This document shows, piece after piece, positions 1 to 6,650 of a stretch of 64,000 bases of DNA (position 1 is the stretch's first letter; every line of letters begins with the position of its first letter). Origin of the DNA: Arthrobacter ramosus (GTDB lineage Bacteria; Actinomycetota; Actinomycetes; Actinomycetales; Micrococcaceae); contig NZ_BAAAWN010000001.1 of the NCBI RefSeq assembly GCF_039535095.1, forward strand, positions 4,650,001 to 4,714,000. The letters run 5' to 3'. A program made the position numbers and the translations under genes. Below the pieces are notes generated by a model. It made no database searches. It saw only the letters and a list, made by a program, of their open reading frames with translations, and was not told the DNA's origin.

Positions 1-776
1 CGCGTCCGATCCTGCTCCTCAGGGAAAGAGAAGCCGGGCAGGAACTGGCAGGAGGCGATCTTATCCGCGAACGTGTTCCAGGTCCTCTGCATCCCCCACC
101 CGCCCCGGCCGTAGGCCTGCAGGAGTACAAAGGAGACGTTCTCGTGCACGGCCTTGAACAGCGGAGTGTTGCCGTCCTGGTTGGTGTCGTAGATGAAGAT
201 CTTGTCGGTGCCGGACTTCGGGCCGATCAGTTTGCCGAGGGCGTTGAACACGCCGATCGCGCGGGTGAGTTTGTCGCCCTGCGGATAGGACTCGACGTCG
301 ATATCAATCCCGTCGAGGCCGTAGGGGGTGACGAAGGTGTCGACGAGCTCCTGCGCGTAGGCGCGGTACGCGTCCTCGGTCAGCGGGATGTCAGCGTCGG
401 CGAGGCGCTCGAGCCACAGGGTGTAGACCACCTTCGTGCCCTGCGCGTGCAATGCAGGCACGTAGGTGTCGCGCAGAGTGCGCCAATAGTCGGTGTTGGC
501 CGTGGCGCCGGCGTCGAAGACCATCGCCACATCGATCTCCGGTGGGAGGTCGCTCATGCGTGTGACGTTCGGGTGGGGCAAATTCGAGTTGGCGTTATGC
601 GGCACGGTGACGTCGCGCCAGGTCCGGTAGTACGCCATTGTGAGGGGCTCCGCCTCGCAGTGCGCGGTATTGCCTATGGATGCCTTGGCGGCGTCATCGG
701 CGACCGCCGGCTGCGGACCGAAGGCGGCGAGTCCAGCGAGTAGTACCCCTGCGCCGAATGCTGTTTTTCGTCTCAT
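1..776 (-). CDS. Secreted GH18 endo-beta-N-acetylglucosaminidase, 3' end beyond window
   Basis: The gene starts at the ATG at 776 and reads leftward without a stop to the window edge, so about 258 N-terminal residues are visible. They open with a signal peptide: MRRK, a hydrophobic stretch, then a likely cut after AVA near residue 26. Near residues 155-162 is DGIDIDVE, the GH18 DGxDxDxE motif whose last Glu is the catalytic acid of chitinases and endo-beta-N-acetylglucosaminidases. TIM-barrel style strands follow (KVVYTLW, KIFIYDT, SFVLLQAYG). Enzymes of the EndoH/F/S/BI type cut the GlcNAc-GlcNAc bond of N-glycans. The GH38, GH5_18 and sugar importer genes alongside favour this role over chitinase. 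Start: first ATG in frame, preceded by a purine-rich AGAGAGAG. It is divergent from the LacI gene. Confidence 0.85.
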   Translation of the reverse strand, partial: MRRKTAFGAGVLLAGLAAFGPQPAVADDAAKASIGNTAHCEAEPLTMAYYRTWRDVTVPHNANSNLPHPNVTRMSDLPPEIDVAMVFDAGATANTDYWRTLRDTYVPALHAQGTKVVYTLWLERLADADIPLTEDAYRAYAQELVDTFVTPYGLDGIDIDVESYPQGDKLTRAIGVFNALGKLIGPKSGTDKIFIYDTNQDGNTPLFKAVHENVSFVLLQAYGRGGWGMQRTWNTFADKIASCQFLPGFSFPEEQDRT

Positions 777-847
777 TGCTCTCTCTCTTGTTTGAGGAGG
801 CATCTTCGAGAATCACCGCGAAGATACCCGGCAATCTGCAACTATAG

Positions 848-864
848 CGATTTAGTAAAACGGT
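848..864. promoter_or_regulatory. Putative LacI-family operator, site 1
   Basis: This short palindrome-like site has the core TTTAGTAAA at 851-859, next to CGG, in the gap between the GH18 gene and the lacI-type gene. On the minus strand it reads CCGTTTTACTAAATCG. The same CGTTTTA(C/G)T(A/G)A string recurs at 3330-3345 and 6609-6623, each time just upstream of another gene of this locus. That recurrence is the evidence for an operator. Binding by the adjacent regulator is inferred. Confidence 0.55.
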
Positions 865-929
865 AGCAGGTGGCAACCGCTCTGCACAGACCTAGTTTTG
901 AGACCACTCTGTATCGCTACAGTTGAAGC

Positions 930-1949
930 ATGTACAAAGCGAAGCGTGTGACCATCACGGACATCGCCCGCCTGGCCGGGGTGTCACCGGGCGCGGTGTC
1001 GTTCGCACTGAACGGGCGGCCGGGTGTCAGTGAGCAGACACGAAAGCGCATCCTCACCATCGCCGAGGAGCACCAGTGGCTTCCGAGCTCGGCGGCGCGG
1101 GCGCTCGGCGGCGCGGGCGCCGGGGTCATCGGCTTCGCCGTCAACCGCTCGGCAGGCACCCTCGGTGCGGAGGCGTTCTTCACCGACCTCATCGCCGGTG
1201 TCCAGTCGGCCCTCGCAAAGAACCGCATCGCGATGCAGATGGTGCTCGTCTCCTCGATCGAGGAGGAAGTGGCGACCTACCGCCGCTGGCACAGCGCCAA
1301 CCAGGTCGATGGAGTCATCGTCATCGATCCCCGTGACGACGACCCGCGTTTCCCGGTGCTGCGCGATCTCGCCCTCCCCGCAGTCGTGCTCGGCAGCCAT
1401 GCGTCCGAGGAGGGCCACCCTGCGACGATCTGGCTCGACGACAGTCAGGTGGCGCACTCTCTTTTCGACTATCTCAGCGCCCTTGGACATCGCTCGATCG
1501 CGTACGTCGCCGGTCCTGCGGAGTTCCAACACACGCGCCTGCGCACCGAGGTGCTCGCCGGTCTCGAACGCGGGGTGAGCGGAGAGGTGATCGCCACCGA
1601 CTTCTCGCCAGCCGCGGCATCCATGACCATGCGCCGCCTCCTAAGTCGACGGGAGCGGCCGACAGCCGTGGTCTTCGATAACGACGTCATGGCGATTGCC
1701 GGCCTTCGGGTCGCGCAAGAGATGGGGCTGTCAGTGCCGGTGGATCTCTCCATCGCCTCCTTCGACGACTCGGTCGTCGCTGGGCTCGTGCACCCGTCGA
1801 TCACCTGCATCACCCGCGATACGTTCGGGCTCGGGGCGGCGGCAGCGGCGTTCCTCCTTGAGCAGATCGATGCACCCGACGTACTTGCGGACCGCATCGG
1901 CGCCATGCCGCAGCTCACTGTCCGCGAGAGCACCGCCGTCCCGCGCTAA
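930..1949 (+). CDS. LacI-family transcriptional regulator of the N-glycan locus
   Basis: 339 residues, the usual length for LacI/GalR proteins. The N-terminus is a textbook LacI helix-turn-helix (VTITDIARLAGVSPGAVSFALNGR, about residues 7-30), followed by the hinge region. A periplasmic-binding-protein-like effector domain fills the rest, with the typical late segment SIASFDDSVVAGLVHPSIT. Its neighbours are glycosidases and a sugar importer, so the effector is probably an N-glycan-derived mannoside or mannose (inference). It is divergent from the GH18 gene and converges with the GH5 gene, only 4 bases apart. The start ATG at 930 has only a weak ribosome site (TTGAAG). Three similar palindromic sites in the locus (near 855, 3337 and 6616) are its likely operators. 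Confidence 0.9.
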   Translation: MYKAKRVTITDIARLAGVSPGAVSFALNGRPGVSEQTRKRILTIAEEHQWLPSSAARALGGAGAGVIGFAVNRSAGTLGAEAFFTDLIAGVQSALAKNRIAMQMVLVSSIEEEVATYRRWHSANQVDGVIVIDPRDDDPRFPVLRDLALPAVVLGSHASEEGHPATIWLDDSQVAHSLFDYLSALGHRSIAYVAGPAEFQHTRLRTEVLAGLERGVSGEVIATDFSPAAASMTMRRLLSRRERPTAVVFDNDVMAIAGLRVAQEMGLSVPVDLSIASFDDSVVAGLVHPSITCITRDTFGLGAAAAAFLLEQIDAPDVLADRIGAMPQLTVRESTAVPR

Positions 1950-1953
1950 GGTC

Positions 1954-3240
1954 TCAGACGACGGTGTTCCGAGAGGCGTAAGCGGTCCGGCTGACCGCGG
2001 GGCGGATGAGCTCGGTGATGCCGCGCGCGGCGAGGACCGCGGGCTTCGCCGCATCGATCGAAGTGACGATGGCCGGGTCGGCGCCTGCCGTGCAGGCGTC
2101 GACCCAGGCCTGGAATATCGCGCCGCCCGGGCTCATCGCGCCGCGGCTGATCGGCGTCTCGTTCTCGTCGACCTCGACGACGATGCCGAGGGTGCGGGCG
2201 GGGACGGGCTGCCGCTCGCGAAGCTCCGGGATGAGTTCGGCGAAGCGGCGTCCGATCGGCTTCACCGCGCCGTCCTGGTCGACGAGGCCGAGGGTGTACT
2301 CCAGCTCGGGGAAATCCGCGAGGCTGCGGCTTACGTCGTGCGAGCACCACCAGGTGACTCCCCAGAGGTTCTCGGTGCGCGCGACGGAGCGCAGCGTCGC
2401 CTCCAGGAAGCCCGGGGTCTGCGCAGGAGTCAGGCAGTTCGATGGGGCGCCTACCTCCTGGAGCCAGATCGCACGGCCGGGGTCGGTGGCGAACCCGCGG
2501 GCGAGTTCGATCATGTACTCGGCATGGCGGTCGGAGGCCACCGAGCGACCGCCATAACGTTCCGCCGTGCCGTTGAAGATCCACGAGTGCACGGTGGTCA
2601 TGTCGCCGAGCCGGGAGGCGAGGGCGGGCGTGAAGCCGTGCCCGTCCATGTACCAAGCGGCGTCGTACTCACTGTGCACATGCTGCTGCGCAGTGGCGGA
2701 GGTATGGGCGGCATCGAGGAGCGTCGTGATCCAGTTCGCGGCCTCAGCCTCGGTGACCGGCCAGGGGGATGGGTGGGTCGGGGCCGAGAACTGGTTGGTC
2801 TCATTGCCGAGGGTAAAACCGAGGAAATTGGTGGCGTCCCCGAGCCGCTCGCCGAGGCGGGTGACCAGCTCAGCCTGTCCGCTCAGTGCATCGGGGTGCG
2901 TGAACATGTTCTTGTCGTGCCAGGTGGACAGCCAGGAAGGGATGAAGTCGAAGCTCGATAGGTGCCCTTGGATGACGTCCACGCTGACATCCAGTCCGAA
3001 TTCCCCAGCCGCGTCAACTACGGCGCGGACGTCGTCCACGGCCTTCTCGCGGATCAGCGTGCGGTTGGGCTGGAGCAACGTCCACAGCGGGAAGATCCGC
3101 ACATGGTCGAGGCCGATCGCTGCTAGCGAGGCGAAATCCCTGCGCACCTCGTCGAGATCCAGCGACATCCACGCGTGCATCCACTCGGACGACGGGGTGT
3201 AGTTGGCGCCGAAGCGCAGCGGGGCCACGGGGCAGGTCAT
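1954..3240 (-). CDS. GH5-type beta-mannosidase (GH5_18-like) of N-glycan core
   Basis: 428 residues, no signal peptide, so cytoplasmic. It is a clan-A TIM barrel: the acid/base lies in GNETNQF (Glu147) and the nucleophile in WLQEVGAPS (Glu262), with barrel strands HVRIFPLW and VSVDVIQG before them. The family picture, and the company of GH18 endoglycosidase and GH38 alpha-mannosidase, match bifidobacterial and Streptomyces GH5_18 enzymes. Those split the Man-beta-1,4-GlcNAc left after alpha-mannose trimming. Start: ATG at 3240, 9 bases after AAAGGA. It is divergent from the solute-binding protein gene with shared operator site 2 between them. Beta-glucanase or beta-mannanase activity cannot be excluded from sequence alone. 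Confidence 0.78.
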   Translation of the reverse strand: MTCPVAPLRFGANYTPSSEWMHAWMSLDLDEVRRDFASLAAIGLDHVRIFPLWTLLQPNRTLIREKAVDDVRAVVDAAGEFGLDVSVDVIQGHLSSFDFIPSWLSTWHDKNMFTHPDALSGQAELVTRLGERLGDATNFLGFTLGNETNQFSAPTHPSPWPVTEAEAANWITTLLDAAHTSATAQQHVHSEYDAAWYMDGHGFTPALASRLGDMTTVHSWIFNGTAERYGGRSVASDRHAEYMIELARGFATDPGRAIWLQEVGAPSNCLTPAQTPGFLEATLRSVARTENLWGVTWWCSHDVSRSLADFPELEYTLGLVDQDGAVKPIGRRFAELIPELRERQPVPARTLGIVVEVDENETPISRGAMSPGGAIFQAWVDACTAGADPAIVTSIDAAKPAVLAARGITELIRPAVSRTAYASRNTVV

Positions 3241-3329
3241 CGCGGTCCTTTCCGGGAAATCAGTGTCTGGCCGGTGTCGTCCGGCACTGGACGGTTCGGC
3301 GCTCGGTGTGGCAAGCTATCGCCACTATA

Positions 3330-3345
3330 CCGTTTTAGTAATAGG
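3330..3345. promoter_or_regulatory. Putative LacI-family operator, site 2
   Basis: CCGTTTTAGTAATAGG lies in the divergent promoter region between the GH5 gene (start 3240, minus) and the binding-protein gene (start 3404, plus). It shares CGTTTTA(G/C)TA with the sites at 848-864 and 6609-6623. From here a repressor could control both transcription directions. The role is inferred from recurrence and position. Confidence 0.55.
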
Positions 3346-3403
3346 TTGCGACTGCGACCCATCCCGAGACGTAGCAGCCTGGACCCTTCGAAGGAGACTG
3401 TCC

Positions 3404-4693
3404 ATGAAGATCCGAACGACTGCCGCCGCAGGCATCGCGGTGGCCACAGCACTCGCCCTCACCGCTTGTACGGGCGGCACTTCCTCGCCTGGCGATTCCG
3501 CCAGCGACGGAAAGATCAGCGGAAACATTTCTTTCCAGACCTGGTCGCTGAAGAACGACAAATTCACCCCTTACTTCGAGGACGTCGTCAAGGCGTTTGA
3601 GAAGGAGCACCCGGGCGTCACGGTCAAGTGGATTGACCAGCCCGCTGATGGCTACGAGGACAAGATCCTGCAGCAGGCCGGGTCCGGTGAACTCCCGGAC
3701 GTGGTCAACCTTCCGCCGGAGTACGCATACTCGCTCGCTTCGGCCGGGCAACTCGTCGACTTGAAGAAAGGGTCGAAGATCCTCGGCGACTACGTCGACG
3801 GCGGCGTCGGCGCCTACAAGTTCGACGGCATCGACGGTTCGTTCGGCTTCCCTTGGTACCTGGGCACCGAACTGAACTACTGGAACAAAGACCTGCTCGC
3901 CAAGGGCGGAGTGACCGAGCCGCCCAAGACGCACGCCGCAACCTTGGACGCCGCGGCTACGCTCGCGGCGGGCGGCGTGCACACGATCTCGGATGTGCCC
4001 GGCCCCAAGTCGCTGCAAATCATGGTATCCGATCGCGGCGGGAAGCTCGATATCTACAAGGACGGCAAGTTCGTCTTCAACACCCCCGAAGCCGCGGCGA
4101 TCATCCAGCGTTACGCCGAACTCTACAAGCTGGGGGCGATCACACCCGAGGCGCTGCAGAACGCCGGAACCGCCAATGCCAACGTCAACAACTTCAACAA
4201 GGGCACCGTGGCCTGGACAACCTCGGGTCCGAACTACATCGACAAGGATGTCTCAGTGAACGCCCCGTCGATCCTGCCCAGCGTCGAGGCGACCAACGGC
4301 TTCGGCAACCCGCCGCTGTTCGTGCAGGGCATCAGCGTCTCGGCGAAGTCGAAGAACTCCGCCACGGCGCTTGCCTTCGCAGAGTTCCTCACAAACACCA
4401 AGAACCAGATCGCTTTCGTCAAGCTCGCCCCCGGATTCTTCCCCGGAACAAGGGCCGCCAATGAAGACCCCTCCGCGTTCACCGAGACGGCGAAGAACAA
4501 GATGCAGGGCGTCGCCACCGACCTGGCCGCTTCGCAAATGAACAAGGCCCGGATGATGGGAGCCCCGAAGTTCACCGAGGCGATGGAGACCTACGCCAAA
4601 CAGCAGATCGCCCTCGCGGTCAAGGGGGAAATCTCTGCCCAGGAGTCGCTGGACAAGGCCGTCGAGTACGCGAAGCAGAACGTCGCCAGCTGA
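3404..4693 (+). CDS. Sugar ABC transporter substrate-binding lipoprotein
   Basis: 429 residues. The start is set at the ATG at 3404, preceded by AAGGAG at 3391-3396. A longer in-frame reading to 3203 lacks a signal peptide at its front and crosses the operator. The N-terminus is a lipoprotein signal with lipobox LTAC (Cys22), followed by a Gly/Ser linker. The mature part is a family 1 extracellular solute-binding protein (NISFQTWSL, then VVKAFEKEHPGVTVKWID), typical of oligosaccharide importers. It should sit on the outer face of the membrane and deliver glycan released by the GH18 enzyme to the two permeases downstream. No ATPase is encoded nearby, so a shared MsiK-type ATPase is the likely partner (family knowledge). 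Confidence 0.92.
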   Translation: MKIRTTAAAGIAVATALALTACTGGTSSPGDSASDGKISGNISFQTWSLKNDKFTPYFEDVVKAFEKEHPGVTVKWIDQPADGYEDKILQQAGSGELPDVVNLPPEYAYSLASAGQLVDLKKGSKILGDYVDGGVGAYKFDGIDGSFGFPWYLGTELNYWNKDLLAKGGVTEPPKTHAATLDAAATLAAGGVHTISDVPGPKSLQIMVSDRGGKLDIYKDGKFVFNTPEAAAIIQRYAELYKLGAITPEALQNAGTANANVNNFNKGTVAWTTSGPNYIDKDVSVNAPSILPSVEATNGFGNPPLFVQGISVSAKSKNSATALAFAEFLTNTKNQIAFVKLAPGFFPGTRAANEDPSAFTETAKNKMQGVATDLAASQMNKARMMGAPKFTEAMETYAKQQIALAVKGEISAQESLDKAVEYAKQNVAS

Positions 4694-4726
4694 GCCGGCG
4701 ACGACGAGACGAAGGGGGCGGTCGCC

Positions 4727-5680
4727 GTGAGACGACAGCGCTGGTACACACCGTATCTACTGGTCCTACCCGGCGTGATCTGGATGGCCGTGTTCGCGCT
4801 CTGGCCATTCCTGAACACAGTCGTACTCGCGTTCACGAATGCCCGCCCCCTTCGCCCGGCGGAGTTCGTCGGCTTCGCCAACTTCGAGAAGCTACTCGAG
4901 GACGACCGCTTCGGCTACGCGCTGACAACCTCGCTGATCTATGTCGTCGTGTGCGTGCCGCTGCTGACGTTCCTCCCGCTGCTGCTCGCACTGCTCGTGC
5001 ACAACAAGGTGCCGGCGATAGGGTTCTTCCGAACGACCTTCTACTTTCCGGTCATCGCCTCCGCCGTGGTCGTGGCGATCGTCTGGGAATTCCTCTTCTC
5101 CGGCAGCGGCACGATCAACTCCGCACTGAGCTTTTTCGGCCTCATCGACCGTCCGGTCGAGTTCCTCTCCGACCGCTGGTTGCTGATCGGATGTGCCATC
5201 GGGTTGACGGTGTGGAAGGGGCTCGGCTATTACATGGTCGTCTACCTGGCGGCCCTCGGGAACGTCGGCCGTGAGCTGCACGAAGCGGCGGCGATGGACG
5301 GCGCCGGCCGCTTGCGCCGGTTCTGGTCGGTGACCGTCCCTGGAGTACGCGGACCCATGATGCTCGTGTCGGTGCTCGTGTGCGTGGGGGCGACGCGCGT
5401 CTTCACCGAGCTCTACGTGCTCTCCAATGGCTCGGGGGGACCCGGCGGGCGGGCGATGAGTATGGTGATGCTCATCCAGTCGATGGGCAAAGGACTGAAC
5501 GGCCAGATCGGCTACGCGTCCGCGATCTCGCTGGTGCTGTTCCTGCTGACCCTCGTTCCCCTGCTGATCGTCGGGATCGTGAACAACAGTGACACTATCC
5601 GCGAAGCGTTGGCGAGCAGGCGCGGGGCCAAGGCCGCGAAGACTAAACGCGGAGCGACAGTACAGGAGGCCCCGCGATGA
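4727..5680 (+). CDS. Sugar ABC transporter permease 1 (MalF-like)
   Basis: 317 residues, GTG start at 4727 behind AAGGGGG at 4712-4718. Six membrane helices are visible. The cytoplasmic EAA loop reads EAAAMDGAGRLRRFWSVTVPGVRGP without the final conserved Ile, and this loop contacts the ATPase. It belongs to the MalF/UgpA family of binding-protein-dependent permeases. The stop overlaps the next gene's start by four bases (ATGA), so the two permeases are translationally coupled. It imports the oligosaccharide bound by the upstream lipoprotein. Confidence 0.92.
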   Translation: MRRQRWYTPYLLVLPGVIWMAVFALWPFLNTVVLAFTNARPLRPAEFVGFANFEKLLEDDRFGYALTTSLIYVVVCVPLLTFLPLLLALLVHNKVPAIGFFRTTFYFPVIASAVVVAIVWEFLFSGSGTINSALSFFGLIDRPVEFLSDRWLLIGCAIGLTVWKGLGYYMVVYLAALGNVGRELHEAAAMDGAGRLRRFWSVTVPGVRGPMMLVSVLVCVGATRVFTELYVLSNGSGGPGGRAMSMVMLIQSMGKGLNGQIGYASAISLVLFLLTLVPLLIVGIVNNSDTIREALASRRGAKAAKTKRGATVQEAPR

Positions 5681-6582
5681 CTGCGACCCAGACGGGTAGA
5701 ACGGTGAAGCCACCGCGGGAGAATCCCTACCGCACGCGCGGTTCGGCGGACATCATGAAACCCTCGCTCGGCGGCCTGATCGGCAAGTACGCGCTGCTTC
5801 TCGGCGTGCTGGCGCTCATGGTGTTCCCCTTCCTCTGGCAGATGTCGACCTCGCTCAAAGGGGCGTCGGAGAACATCTACGACTTCCCGCCGTCGCTGAT
5901 CCCGGCGGCGCCGACCCTCGACAATTACGCCGAGGTGTTCCGCACGATTCCGGTGGTCGACTACGCTTGGCACTCCCTGCTCGTCGGCATCGGCACGGTG
6001 ATCACCAATGTCGTGTTCGCGACACTCGGAGGTTACGCGCTGGGCACGATGAAGTTCCGCTTCAAGTGGGTCGTGTTGGCGATCTTCTTCTCTACGCTGC
6101 TGGTCCCGGGCGAGGTCACCCTGACCAGCCAGTACCTCACGGTCAAGTCATTGGGACTGGCGAACACGCTGTGGGGCGTGTTCCTCCCCGGGGCCGTTGC
6201 GGCGATCAACGTGCTGCTGATGACGGCCGCCTGCCGCATGATCCCGTCGGACACGCTGGATGCGGCAACCATCGACGGCGCGAACACGATGCAGCGCCTG
6301 CGCCACATCGTCTGGCCGAACGTGCGGGGCATGGTCTCCGTCGTCGCGCTCTTCGCGTTCATCGGCGCGTGGGACGACTTCCTCTGGCCCCTCGTTGTGC
6401 TCTCAGATCCTGCGAACTACACGCTGACCGTCGGAATGCAATATCTCAGCTCCAATTTCGCGGCGAACCCACGCGTGATCGCAGCGGGAACGATGATCGC
6501 GCTCGTACCGATCATCCTGCTCTTCGCGGTCTTGCAGAAGTGGTTCTTCAAGGGCGTCGAAGAGGGAAGCGTCAAGGGATGA
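5677..6582 (+). CDS. Sugar ABC transporter permease 2 (MalG-like)
   Basis: 301 residues with six predicted helices after a polar N-terminal stretch of about 25 residues. The EAA-type loop reads DAATIDGANTMQRLRHIVWPNVRG. It is the MalG/UgpE partner of the preceding permease and starts inside that gene's stop codon. Only 68 bases separate it from the GH38 gene, and operator-like site 3 lies in that gap, so GH38 may have its own LacI-controlled promoter. Confidence 0.92.
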   Translation: MTATQTGRTVKPPRENPYRTRGSADIMKPSLGGLIGKYALLLGVLALMVFPFLWQMSTSLKGASENIYDFPPSLIPAAPTLDNYAEVFRTIPVVDYAWHSLLVGIGTVITNVVFATLGGYALGTMKFRFKWVVLAIFFSTLLVPGEVTLTSQYLTVKSLGLANTLWGVFLPGAVAAINVLLMTAACRMIPSDTLDAATIDGANTMQRLRHIVWPNVRGMVSVVALFAFIGAWDDFLWPLVVLSDPANYTLTVGMQYLSSNFAANPRVIAAGTMIALVPIILLFAVLQKWFFKGVEEGSVKG

Positions 6583-6608
6583 CCGACCCGATGATCTAGC
6601 CTTCTGGA

Positions 6609-6623
6609 GCGTTTTAGTGAACC
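6609..6623. promoter_or_regulatory. Putative LacI-family operator, site 3
   Basis: GCGTTTTAGTGAACC lies 28 bases before the GH38 start and repeats the CGTTTTAGT core of sites 1 and 2. It is the most diverged copy (TGAA instead of TAAT/TAAA). It would give the alpha-mannosidase gene separate control from the importer genes ahead of it. Confidence 0.45.
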
Positions 6624-6650
6624 ATCGGCGTCGAGCCCGGAGAACAGCCC

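Noticed and set aside
1696..2961. 421-codon open frame on the plus strand across lacI and the GH5 gene
   Set aside because: It is antisense to the GH5 gene, whose catalytic motifs are intact; the translation is Arg/Gly-rich without family features.
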